Source of the DNA: 9FT-COMBO-48-23 sp963754385
Lineage (GTDB): Bacteria > Chloroflexota > Dehalococcoidia > GIF9 > UBA5629
NCBI GenBank assembly: GCA_963754385.1
Contig: CAVWGE010000005.1
Coordinates: forward strand, 62,001-126,000
Reading direction: 5' to 3'
DNA length: 64,000 nucleotides
The notes under the pieces were generated by a model that had not been told where the DNA came from, did not search any database, and saw only the letters and a list, made by a program, of their open reading frames with translations. Position numbers and translations under genes: made by a program. Of the stretch, positions 17,026 to 24,134 are shown in pieces; the first letter of the stretch is position 1; the number at the start of each line of letters is the position of its first letter.

Positions 17026-18132
17026 ATGCCACGCGGAATAAAGTTGGGCGAAGTTTTTGGGATTCCGGTACGGGTGCACTATACCTGGTTCATCGCTTCA
17101 GCCTTGATAATAACAACACTGGCCCTCACCTTTCGTGGAATCAACCCCCTGTGGCAAAATATAATACTGGGGGTAATCGCCAGCCTGCTCTTTTTTGCCT
17201 CGGTGTGCGCCCGCACGCTAGCTCAAAGCTTCGTAGCCAACAATAGAGGTATGCCGGTAAAGAGTCTCATCTTGTATGTCTTCGGTGGCGTGCCGAGGAT
17301 AACGGAGCAGGATACCCGCCCCATACCTGACATACTGGTGGCTATAACTGGCCCCTTCTCCAGCCTTGTAATAGCCGGTATATTTTACGCACTTCTCTAT
17401 ACCTCATCCAGCCTCGGAATCTTCATGCTTGCAGGGCTCATGCAATGGCTGTTCTATTTCAACATAATGATGGCTTTGGCCAACATCATCCCGGCTTTTC
17501 CCCTGGACGGCGGCAGGGCTCTGCGAGCGATTTTGCAGCTTACAAAGAGAGATTACAGTCGGGCGACGCGCATCGCCACCTTAACCGGACGGGTCGTAGG
17601 CTTCCTGCTCATCGCTGCCGGTATTCTGGCGGTTATCCTCGCCCGTGAGTGGTTTGCCGGTGCCGCCACGGCTGTTTTCGGCTGGTTCCTGGAAGATGCC
17701 GCCACAACCAGCCGGCGTCAGGCGCTGGTGCGCGATGCTCTACGCGGTATAACGGCTCACGATATGATGACCCAGGACTACACCCCCATAAAACAGCAAC
17801 TTACTTTCGGACTGGTCAGGGAATATATTATCAACTCGGGGCAGCACTGCTTCGTAGTCATCGAAGACGGCAAATTAAATGGAATCGTAACCCTGGGTGA
17901 CATACAGATACCAGAAAAGCGCTGGGAGACGGCTCGCATAAGCGACATAATGACGCCCCCCGAAAGGCTCAAGACAGCACAACCTGACCAACCAGCCGTA
18001 GACCCACTCGAGCAGATGGACGACTACGATATAGACCAGATACCGGTGCTACAGGAGTATAGGTTGGTCGGCATGGTCACACGGGAGCGATTGCTTCGTT
18101 TCCTGAAAGCCCGAGCCGTGCTTAAAGCCTAG
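17026..18132 (+). CDS. Site-2-protease (M50) family membrane protein with CBS pair, catalytic motif lost
   Basis: The 368-residue protein has the layout of S2P group with CBS domains: hydrophobic N-terminal core (about residues 20-220), the second metal motif NIIPAFPLDGGRALRA (153-168, Asp161) and two CBS domains (about 245-300 and 305-360). At the position of HExxH, between FFASVCA and SFVANNRGMPV, the sequence reads RTLAQ (63-67), so both zinc histidines and the catalytic glutamate are replaced. It should not be an active zinc protease, although the fold and the Asp ligand remain. AAGGAGAG precedes the ATG. It may be a regulatory pseudoprotease reading a nucleotide through the CBS pair. Confidence 0.85.
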   Translation: MPRGIKLGEVFGIPVRVHYTWFIASALIITTLALTFRGINPLWQNIILGVIASLLFFASVCARTLAQSFVANNRGMPVKSLILYVFGGVPRITEQDTRPIPDILVAITGPFSSLVIAGIFYALLYTSSSLGIFMLAGLMQWLFYFNIMMALANIIPAFPLDGGRALRAILQLTKRDYSRATRIATLTGRVVGFLLIAAGILAVILAREWFAGAATAVFGWFLEDAATTSRRQALVRDALRGITAHDMMTQDYTPIKQQLTFGLVREYIINSGQHCFVVIEDGKLNGIVTLGDIQIPEKRWETARISDIMTPPERLKTAQPDQPAVDPLEQMDDYDIDQIPVLQEYRLVGMVTRERLLRFLKARAVLKA

Positions 18133-18184
18133 TTAGGCTATACAAGATATGCCCACTTCATCATTTTCCTGCACATTCCAAAAA

Positions 18185-18357
18185 TCTTGAGTTCGAAAAC
18201 CCAGACTCCAAACACTAAACCCTAAGCACTAAATCCTAAACAAACTCAAATATCTAAATTCCAATTTGAGTTTTGAATTTAGAATTTGTTTAGAGCTTAG
18301 AAATTAGAACTTAGGATTTAAGCACAGGACTTAGGTGTTTCAATTTAGGATTCAGGT
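18185..18357. repeat. AT-rich AATCCTAA/TTAGGATT intergenic repeat
   Basis: The left half carries ACTAAACCCTAAGCAC and AAATCCTAAACAAACTC, and the right half carries the complements (AATTTGTTTAGAGC, TTAGGATTTAAGC). The block is a loose inverted repeat of about 170 nt between convergent genes and resembles those at 2516 and 27962. Confidence 0.6.
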
Positions 18358-18389
18358 ACATGCACAGTTAAAGCAAGAATGGCAGACTC

Positions 18390-19853
18390 CTATCTGGCAG
18401 CCTCGGGCAAGGCCGGGATTTCATCAATAACTTTTCTATACCGGCCTTCCTGCTGATAGACTCTCCATTTAGCCTCGAACCAGCGGAAAGGTCTTTCTGC
18501 CCGCGACCATACCTGCACCCTCAAATCACGCGGGTTATCGGTCGCCCATGATGCGCGGTAGACCGCGGCTAAAGGCGTGCCGGCAACCATTTCGATTTCA
18601 TAGTGGTCGCGCTTCGTTCCTTCGGGCAACAGCCCCTGCCGATAAATTTTCCAGTCCGCCTGTATGTAATTTTGGGGGGCAGCTCTGGTTCGCAGGTAGA
18701 GACGGCAATCCGAAGGGTCATCTGGATTCAGCCAGCGCACCTCCTCGATGCCGGTAAAAATAGCCAATGACCTGACTTCACTGATTTCATAACGGCTCCT
18801 CAGGTCCTTTTCATAGGTCGGCGGGTAATACTCCGCTATGTCTTCCCACTCCTGCCATTTGATATAGGACTGGTTCCAATGCCACAGGCTGCCGCTAATG
18901 CCAAAAACATCATCGACAATATCCTGCCAGTACTCTGTTCCCAGGAGCGAGGTAGCCCTATGCTCGAAGTCACCGTCTCTAGCCAGAACCGTGCATTGTA
19001 TAGTCCCACCGAAGATGTATTGTAGAATCTGCCCTGCCATGAAATCAGTTACCTCTTTTATAATGTGGAAGTCGCTATGTCCGTATTCACCGTAGTAGAT
19101 TACATCGGCGCCGTCAGAGTATTGAGCTGACATCGGTAGGGCACCATCATCCATATCCCGCGGGTAAGGGTCAAGGCCGCCATAATCGAACTGCGGGCTC
19201 AACGGTGCATTTTCGCCCGATATGAAAGCCAGCCAGTGCCCGTTCTGACTTACCCACTTGCCGTCTTCAGAGCTATCATAGGTCGATACTGAAACACACA
19301 ACCCCGGCTCAGAGCCTAACAGCCGTCCAGCACGGCAAAAGTCAAAAAACGTCCCGCCGCCGGTAAGCTGATATCTGTCCAGCCTCCTAACCGGGGTATT
19401 GATGGTAACTACCAGCGGTACCCTATCAGCCAGATTACCTACATTCTTGGCCACCGCATAAAGTGCCGCCTTGCCTCCCATGCTATGCCCAATCAATATC
19501 ACATCTCCCTTGCCCGGCAAATATTTATCAATGCTATCTGCGATGTTCTTAGCCCAGGTTTCGACATCCACATCACTTGGATAACATCTATTCAGAGTAT
19601 TGACATTAATCTTAATGCCGGGATTTGCCTGCTCATACTCAGATATGTAGTTAGGTATCTGCTCAAGGATAGAATCAGCCAGAGGCTGCACGCCACAGGG
19701 ATCGCCGGCAGCCCCGTGGAGGAAAACGAAATTCAATTCCTTGACCCCGACAGAGCTATCTGAGGCTGAGCCGGCTGAGCCGGCAAAGCCAAGCTGAAGG
19801 CACAGCACAATGGCTGCCACAATTGATAATTTCTTCATAATTCGATTACTCAT
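18390..19853 (-). CDS. Secreted alpha/beta-hydrolase, lipase-like
   Basis: The 487-residue protein begins with a signal peptide (basic MSNRIMKK, then a hydrophobic stretch ending near AGSAGSAS). The hydrolase core follows with NFVFLHGAAGDPCGVQPLAD (oxyanion HG) and DVILIGHSMGGKAALYAV, where GHSMGG carries the nucleophile Ser. The extended C-terminal half (about 300-487) is rich in Trp and charged residues and has no recognised domain. The protein is probably exported and may act on lipid esters; the substrate is not determinable. Confidence 0.8.
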   Translation of the reverse strand: MSNRIMKKLSIVAAIVLCLQLGFAGSAGSASDSSVGVKELNFVFLHGAAGDPCGVQPLADSILEQIPNYISEYEQANPGIKINVNTLNRCYPSDVDVETWAKNIADSIDKYLPGKGDVILIGHSMGGKAALYAVAKNVGNLADRVPLVVTINTPVRRLDRYQLTGGGTFFDFCRAGRLLGSEPGLCVSVSTYDSSEDGKWVSQNGHWLAFISGENAPLSPQFDYGGLDPYPRDMDDGALPMSAQYSDGADVIYYGEYGHSDFHIIKEVTDFMAGQILQYIFGGTIQCTVLARDGDFEHRATSLLGTEYWQDIVDDVFGISGSLWHWNQSYIKWQEWEDIAEYYPPTYEKDLRSRYEISEVRSLAIFTGIEEVRWLNPDDPSDCRLYLRTRAAPQNYIQADWKIYRQGLLPEGTKRDHYEIEMVAGTPLAAVYRASWATDNPRDLRVQVWSRAERPFRWFEAKWRVYQQEGRYRKVIDEIPALPEAAR

Positions 19854-19937
19854 TACACCGGCAACCGCTCGAACTATCGTTATACTTATACTTAAAAGGA
19901 TAACACATGTCCTCCCAATATTTCATGTCCGATGAAA

Positions 19938-19991
19938 TGTAGCCGCGACCCTTCAGGGTCGTGCCCACGAGGCTAAAGCCTCGTGGCTACA
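19938..19991. repeat. Double palindromic intergenic repeat
   Basis: Two adjacent hairpins, GCGACCCTTCAGGGTCGTGC and CCACGAGGCTAAAGCCTCGTGG, sit between TGTAG-like ends (ATGTAG left, CTACAT right). The same double-hairpin plan recurs at 28053-28107, 35537-35592 and 38241-38295. Confidence 0.8.
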
Positions 19992-20073
19992 TGCAGTTAG
20001 AATAGCTCTCTTATCCAGAAAAGCCTAAATAAATGATACACCGACGAATTGTGCTCTTTCTCCAAGCCTGATA

Positions 20074-20343
20074 TTACCATACGCCGGGCACCAGTGCCTT
20101 CCGCTCAGTCGGATAGTTGGAGAAATGCTCACGATACCAGATATGATGGGCTCGTGCCCGGGGCACGAGATTAGCGGCTGTCCAGACAGCAAACGCCAGT
20201 CCCGGCAGTGACCATGTCGCCACAGCCCAGCCAACCCAGGTGATAATCTCACCGAAGTAATTGGGACAGGATATCCAGCGATACAATCCACTGTAGGGGA
20301 TTTTATAACCGGATTCACCAGGTTTACGCAGATTGTAGCCTCA
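20074..20343 (-). pseudogene. Remnant of a steroid 5-alpha-reductase (SRD5A/DUF1295-type) gene, C-terminal part
   Basis: Reading the minus strand gives NLRKPGESGYKIPY, SGLYRWISCPNYFGEII, WVGWAVATWSLPGLAFAVW and HHIWYREHFSNYPTERKALV before the stop at 20074. These are the C-terminal motifs of 3-oxo-5-alpha-steroid 4-dehydrogenase family membrane reductases. Only about 88 of roughly 250 residues remain; in this frame a TGA lies at the upstream end, inside the tail of the epimerase gene. It is a truncated remnant unless an internal start (20286) is used. The fusion point suggests a deletion that removed the N-terminal two thirds. Confidence 0.75.
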
Positions 20344-21328
20344 CCGGGCGGCTAAGATAGCCGTTTTCCTCGAACCATCGAAACGTGTCGACAACTGTTT
20401 CCCGCAGCGGGCGCGGATGGTAGCCTAATTCTCGCGCTGCCCTTCCATAGCTTATATTCCGGTTGCTACACAGTGCCCGGATGGAAGCGCTCGTGTAGAG
20501 CGGCTGTTTCCCGGTCAATTGGGCAAAGGCGGCGGTAAACGGAGCGCCGATGCGGGCCAGCCACAGGGGAAAAACCAGGCGGGGTGCCGGGGTACCGGTG
20601 ATTTCCTCCACGATGGCGGCTAAGTCGGATACCGATGCCCAATGACCCGAAAGAAGGTACTTGGCTCCGGTCGGGGCTTGCTCCTCGGCTCGAACCGCCC
20701 CCTCGACAACGTCGCGCACATCCACCCAGTCGAATCCGCCGGCAACCAAGGCTGGCATCTTACCCCGGGCAAAGTTCAGCAGAGCCTCGCCTAGATATGA
20801 CGGCCCGTAGTCATAAGGCCCGATGATAGCGGTCGGATTGATTATAACAGCATCCAGACCTCGTTCAATTCCATTGCGCACTTCCTTCTCCCCGGCTGCT
20901 TTAGAACAGTCATAGGGTAAGCCGTGCCGCAACTCCACCAGAGAGCGTGACTCATCAAGCAGGATATCCAGAGGCTCTTGTTCGAAGGCATGTATCGAGC
21001 TGAAGTGAACAAGGCGGCGTATCCCGCAACGAAGGCATGCCTCAACCACATTTCGGGTCCCGGCGACGTTGATTGACTGGCATAGCGACCATTCGTCCGC
21101 TGATATCGAAATGTGGCCGGCCAGGTGATAAACTACTTCTGCATCCTTGAACGCCTCACACAGAGACGGCAGGTCGCAGACGTCGCCTCTGACCATGTCG
21201 ATATTCAGGCTTTCGACAGCCCGGCGGTTAACATGAAGCAATGCACGTACAGTTCTATCTCGGGCCAGCAGGGCGCGGATTAAATTAGCGCCAACATGTC
21301 CGTTGGCGCCGGTAACCACTGTCGTCAT
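20324..21328 (-). CDS. NAD-dependent epimerase/dehydratase, 3-beta-HSD-like
   Basis: The 334-residue extended SDR begins TTVVTGANGHVGANLIRALL (TGxxGxxG NAD motif), and has the SDR Tyr-Lys pair in LPYDCSKAAGE and IINPTAIIGPYDYGPS. Its closest style is dihydroflavonol reductase / 3-beta-hydroxysteroid dehydrogenase. I start at ATG 21328; the ORF extends to 21379 without support. The C-terminal codons overlap a steroid 5-alpha-reductase remnant in another frame. A sterol or terpenoid substrate is suggested only by that neighbour. Confidence 0.85.
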   Translation of the reverse strand: MTTVVTGANGHVGANLIRALLARDRTVRALLHVNRRAVESLNIDMVRGDVCDLPSLCEAFKDAEVVYHLAGHISISADEWSLCQSINVAGTRNVVEACLRCGIRRLVHFSSIHAFEQEPLDILLDESRSLVELRHGLPYDCSKAAGEKEVRNGIERGLDAVIINPTAIIGPYDYGPSYLGEALLNFARGKMPALVAGGFDWVDVRDVVEGAVRAEEQAPTGAKYLLSGHWASVSDLAAIVEEITGTPAPRLVFPLWLARIGAPFTAAFAQLTGKQPLYTSASIRALCSNRNISYGRAARELGYHPRPLRETVVDTFRWFEENGYLSRPVRLQSA

Positions 21329-21337
21329 TTCTTTTCT

Positions 21338-21376
21338 GTCATTCTGAGTCCCGATGCAATCGGGACGAAGAATCTC
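21338..21376. repeat. GTCATTCTGAG...GAAGAATCTC intergenic repeat
   Basis: CATTCTGAG, then a perfect hairpin GTCCCGAT-GC-ATCGGGAC, then GAAGAATCTC. The block resembles common short repeats seen in many environmental genomes. Confidence 0.55.
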
Positions 21377-21478
21377 CACTCAGGGTAAACTCCGTGAAGC
21401 ATAAGGCAATTTTTGCCGCAGTCTACATGCCTGAGCTTACTATGTCAAGACCTATCAGCTATTTGTCTTGAGCCAGAT

Positions 21479-21507
21479 TTTACATAAGCTTCCCTTTAGT
21501 GTATAAT
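21479..21507 (+). promoter_or_regulatory. Promoter of the zinc-ribbon/bS21/RRM/DEAD cluster
   Basis: TTTACA (21479-21484), a 17-nt spacer and a perfect TATAAT (21502-21507). Initiation near 21514 leaves a leader of about 105 nt before the first ORF at 21620. Confidence 0.6.
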
Positions 21508-21574
21508 AGTCAAAGTAGTTAAAGTTTAGGTTATTACAAGCTTCTGAGAATCCCACCAGATTTATTTTAAGCAT

Positions 21575-21619
21575 TGAATGACCGGACTCCAACTAAAATA
21601 AAAGAGAATAGGTCATCCA
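21575..21619 (+). promoter_or_regulatory. Leader hairpin adjoining the first start codon of the cluster
   Basis: TGAATGACC (21575-21583) can pair with GGTCATCCA (21611-21619), 8 of 9 positions, across a 27-nt loop. The right arm abuts the ATG at 21620, so the fold could mask translation initiation. A temperature role is only a guess from the gene content. Confidence 0.25.
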
Positions 21620-21772
21620 ATGAATTTTCAGGACAAGACGCTCCACTGTTCCGCTTGCGGGGCAGCTTTCACCGCTGAGAAGCCAGGGTTTCTCCAATCC
21701 CGGGTGTACTTAGTATGGGATGCTGCGTTTATACATGTTTCAACTGAATTTTTGGGTGTGTTATGTCATTAG
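21620..21772 (+). CDS. Truncated zinc-ribbon small protein, 50 aa
   Basis: The ORF reads MNFQDKTLHCSACGAAFTAE, the start of the small zinc-ribbon family whose members normally run CxxC...CxxC over about 60 residues. Here the second CxxC is missing: after GFLQSRVY the chain turns into unrelated sequence, as if shifted out of frame. Its stop overlaps the bS21 start by 10 nt, and bS21 has no visible ribosome site, so translation of this ORF may be what delivers ribosomes to bS21. It could be a decayed gene kept for coupling. Confidence 0.5.
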   Translation: MNFQDKTLHCSACGAAFTAEKPGFLQSRVYLVWDAAFIHVSTEFLGVLCH

Positions 21773-21963
21773 AAGTACAGATACGTCAAGGTGAATCCCA
21801 GGATGCTCTGCTGCGCCGCTTTCAGAAGCAGGTGCAGACGAGTGGAATCATGCGTGAGGCAAAAGCTAAGAGCCACTTCGTGTCCAAGAGAGATGCTGCC
21901 CGAATAAAAACAAGAAATAGCGCCAGGCGGAGACGACAGCAAGGCAATAGAGGAACGCGCTAG
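21763..21963 (+). CDS. rpsU: Small ribosomal subunit protein bS21
   Basis: The 66-residue basic protein contains LEVQIRQGESQDALLRRFQK, then TSGIMREAKAKSHFVSKRDA and an Arg-rich tail, matching bS21 (VxVRxGESxxxALRRFKR...GxLREL). It sits in the 30S subunit near the anti-Shine-Dalgarno. The ATG overlaps the preceding ORF; no separate ribosome site is visible. Its neighbours (RRM protein, DEAD-box helicase) are often co-induced in cold. Confidence 0.85.
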   Translation: MSLEVQIRQGESQDALLRRFQKQVQTSGIMREAKAKSHFVSKRDAARIKTRNSARRRRQQGNRGTR

Positions 21964-22026
21964 AAAGTACATAAATGCGCCTCTGCTTATGCCGGCGACG
22001 GACAAACAGTGAGAGTAATTTAGTAA

Positions 22027-22386
22027 ATGGGCCGCGACATGAATATATATGTGGGTAACTTACCGCTTGAGTTGACAGAGGATGAACTTCGGCAAGAATT
22101 CGCGGTTTTCGGACAGGTGAAATCTGTAAATATCATGAATGACAGGGATATCGGCAGCGGACAACCGTGTGGATATGGCTTTGTTGAAATGCCGTTAGAA
22201 TCTGAAGGCGAAGCTGCAATTATCAGTCTCACAGGTAAAACAATAAAGGGTCGGGAGATTGAAGTCATCGAGTCTCTTTGTTTTTCAGGTCACACAGACG
22301 GCGAGCCCATCGATAGCAGAAGAGGTAGTCGTTTTAATAGAATAAGGCAACGAAGTAACAGAAATAAGTTAAATCGCTTGCCGTGA
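22027..22386 (+). CDS. RRM-domain RNA-binding protein
   Basis: The 119-residue protein is a single RNA recognition motif: RNP2 is MNIYVGNLPLE and RNP1 is CGYGFVEMP, followed by a short basic tail with SRRGSRFNRIRQRSNRNK. Such proteins act as RNA chaperones, often in cold shock. There are candidate ATGs at 22027 and 22039, and no clear ribosome site for either; I kept the first. It lies between bS21 and a DEAD-box helicase on the same strand. Confidence 0.85.
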   Translation: MGRDMNIYVGNLPLELTEDELRQEFAVFGQVKSVNIMNDRDIGSGQPCGYGFVEMPLESEGEAAIISLTGKTIKGREIEVIESLCFSGHTDGEPIDSRRGSRFNRIRQRSNRNKLNRLP

Positions 22387-22435
22387 GTTAGAGACATATT
22401 ACTTTATAATATCTTACTAAGGAGTTTAAATTTTA

Positions 22436-23575
22436 ATGAGTTTTGAAACATTTAATTTTCATCCGAGCGTTATAGCCGGTGTGCGGGCGCTCGGTTATAC
22501 TACGCCCACACCTATCCAGGTTCGAGCCATCCCTCCCATAATGCAGGGACGCGATGTCATTGGTCTGGCACAGACCGGAACCGGTAAAACCGCCGCCTTC
22601 GTGTTGCCAATTCTGCAGCGTCTTTTGCAGTCCCCCAGGGGGCGGGTCAATGCTCTCATAATCTCGCCCACGCGTGAACTGGCTGAGCAAACGTGTGAGG
22701 CAATTAGTGAACTGGGCCGTCAAACCGGACTGCGAAGTATCGCTATTTACGGTGGGGTGGGAATGCAGCAACAAATAGACGGACTGCGCAGCGGCGCCGA
22801 AATAGCTGTTGCCTGTCCCGGCCGCCTGCTGGACCACGTTTGGAAAGGCACAATAGACCTATCGCATGTGGAAGTCCTTGTTATCGACGAGGCGGACCGG
22901 ATGTTTGACATGGGCTTTCTGCCGGACATCCGGAGTATTTTGAAGTGTCTGACCAGGCAGCGCCAGACACTCCTTTTCTCGGCCACCATGCCTGCTGACA
23001 TCCGGCGTCTGGTGCAAGATGTCCTGCACAATCCGGTCACAGTACAAATCGGCCGCACAGTGCCGGCACTCACAGTGTCGCACGCGCTGTACCCGGTTGA
23101 GCCGCATCGCAAGACTGCGCTGCTGATAGAGCTCTTGCGGCGTACTGAAACGGAGTCGGTACTTATCTTTACGCGTACCAAACATCGCACCGAGCGCGTA
23201 ATGCAGCAACTGAAAAGAGCCGGGTTCAGAGCCACCTCATTGCAGGGCGATCTGACTCAGGGCAGGCGTCAGGCTGCTATTGATAGCTTCCGTGCCGGCT
23301 CGGTTAAAATTCTGGTGGCGACCGACATTGCCGCCCGTGGCATCGATGTTCTGCGTATTTCGCACGTCATTAATTACGACATGCCGGAGACCACGGATGC
23401 CTACACTCACCGCATCGGCCGCACCGGACGGGTTGAAAAAAACGGTGATGCCTTAACATTTGTGACCGGTGCAGACACAGCCATGGTCCGGGCTCTTGAG
23501 CTTATTCTCCAGGCAAAACTGGAGCGCCGGAAGCTGAAAGGCTTTGATTACGCGGCGCCTGCTGCCGCCAGATAA
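22436..23575 (+). CDS. DEAD-box RNA helicase (RhlE/CshA type)
   Basis: The 379-residue protein carries the ordered helicase motifs: Q motif GYTTPTPIQVRAIP, motif I AQTGTGKT, PTRELAEQ, VIDEADRM (DEAD), SATMP, and in the second RecA domain LIFTRTK, VATDIAARGIDV and HRIGRTGR. It unwinds short RNA duplexes with ATP and is likely used in ribosome assembly or mRNA turnover. It lacks any long C-terminal extension. AAGGAG lies 11 nt upstream of the ATG. Position after bS21 and RRM genes suggests a cold-response cluster. Confidence 0.95.
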   Translation: MSFETFNFHPSVIAGVRALGYTTPTPIQVRAIPPIMQGRDVIGLAQTGTGKTAAFVLPILQRLLQSPRGRVNALIISPTRELAEQTCEAISELGRQTGLRSIAIYGGVGMQQQIDGLRSGAEIAVACPGRLLDHVWKGTIDLSHVEVLVIDEADRMFDMGFLPDIRSILKCLTRQRQTLLFSATMPADIRRLVQDVLHNPVTVQIGRTVPALTVSHALYPVEPHRKTALLIELLRRTETESVLIFTRTKHRTERVMQQLKRAGFRATSLQGDLTQGRRQAAIDSFRAGSVKILVATDIAARGIDVLRISHVINYDMPETTDAYTHRIGRTGRVEKNGDALTFVTGADTAMVRALELILQAKLERRKLKGFDYAAPAAAR

Positions 23576-23589
23576 CAACAGGCATAAAA

Positions 23590-23850
23590 TTGCCTCCGAA
23601 ACAGTTTAAAAAGCTATTGCCATGTTTCAATAAACGTGAGGTTGAATGTTTGATTGAGCAGGCCGGAAATATCCGCGACAAGGCTATCATTAGTCTGTTT
23701 GTAGATCGTGGCATTAGGCTTAATGAACCGGTATATATCAAGCCTGATGATATTGATTGAGAAAAGTCATACTGTGATCATTTGGGGCAAAGGTAGCAAC
23801 AACGTTCAGGCGAACATTGCAGCCAATCTAAATAAGCGGGGCTGGATATT
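23590..23850 (+). pseudogene. Decayed tyrosine recombinase (integrase) fragment
   Basis: From 23590 one frame reads KKLLPCFNKREVECLIEQAG and RDKAIISLFVDRGIRLNEPV before a stop at 23760; this matches the start of the integrase catalytic domain, where GIRxxE holds the first catalytic Arg. After a frame shift the next frame gives IEKSHTVIIWGKGS, matching the VxGKGxK motif that follows in such enzymes. There is no His-x-x-Arg or Tyr segment, so the gene is broken. It marks old mobile-element activity at the left edge of the retron island. Confidence 0.65.
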
Positions 23851-24118
23851 GAGCATAGTATGAGGAAGACTATCAGGGCGGCTTAAGTGGGCAAGAAATA
23901 CAAAATTCCTAAGGCGCATATACTTGCATTTCTAAGCGAAGGAAGTATATTATGTGATTGGCGCCTGCAAAGATAATTCATTATCGATGCGATACGCAGC
24001 GAGTATTTCAAAGGCAGCTTTATTGGCCCTCGCTATATATGGCGAATAGATGATTGTTTTCTCGCCAGTTATGCGAGCGCAAGAGCGAAATTACTTTGCA
24101 GACGCCTTGAACTGCTAC
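23793..24118 (+). ncRNA. Candidate retron msr-msd RNA upstream of the reverse transcriptase
   Basis: The region between the integrase fragment and the RT gene is dense in inverted repeats. GTAGCA+GTTCA (23793-23798, 23804-23808) pair with TGAAC+TGCTAC (24108-24118), which would be a1/a2. GGCGCCTGCAAAG (23960-23972) pairs with CTTTGCAGACGCC (24094-24106), 12 of 13, the base of a possible msd stem. Short hairpins in the msr part are CAGCC/GGCTG near 23819-23844, ATAGT/ACTAT near 23856-23874, and AGGCGCATATACTT (23912-23925) with AAGTATAT (23943-23950) plus GCGCCT (23961-23966). The 3' end lies 16 nt before the RT ATG. Against this, part of the stretch also reads like decayed excisionase-type HTH codons, so boundaries are uncertain. 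Confidence 0.4.
23882..24090 (+). pseudogene. Possible decayed excisionase-like HTH fragments
   Basis: In one frame the sequence gives VGKKYKIPKAHILAFLSEG, like the wing and last helix of an HTH_17 excisionase. Further on, another reads AIRSEYFKGSFIGPRYIWRI and DDCFLASYASARAK, also HTH_17-like. Both are cut by stops. They fit the adjacent integrase fragment but overlap the candidate msr-msd RNA, and one of the two readings may be coincidence. Confidence 0.3.
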
Positions 24119-24134
24119 AATTCAGGACAACGCT

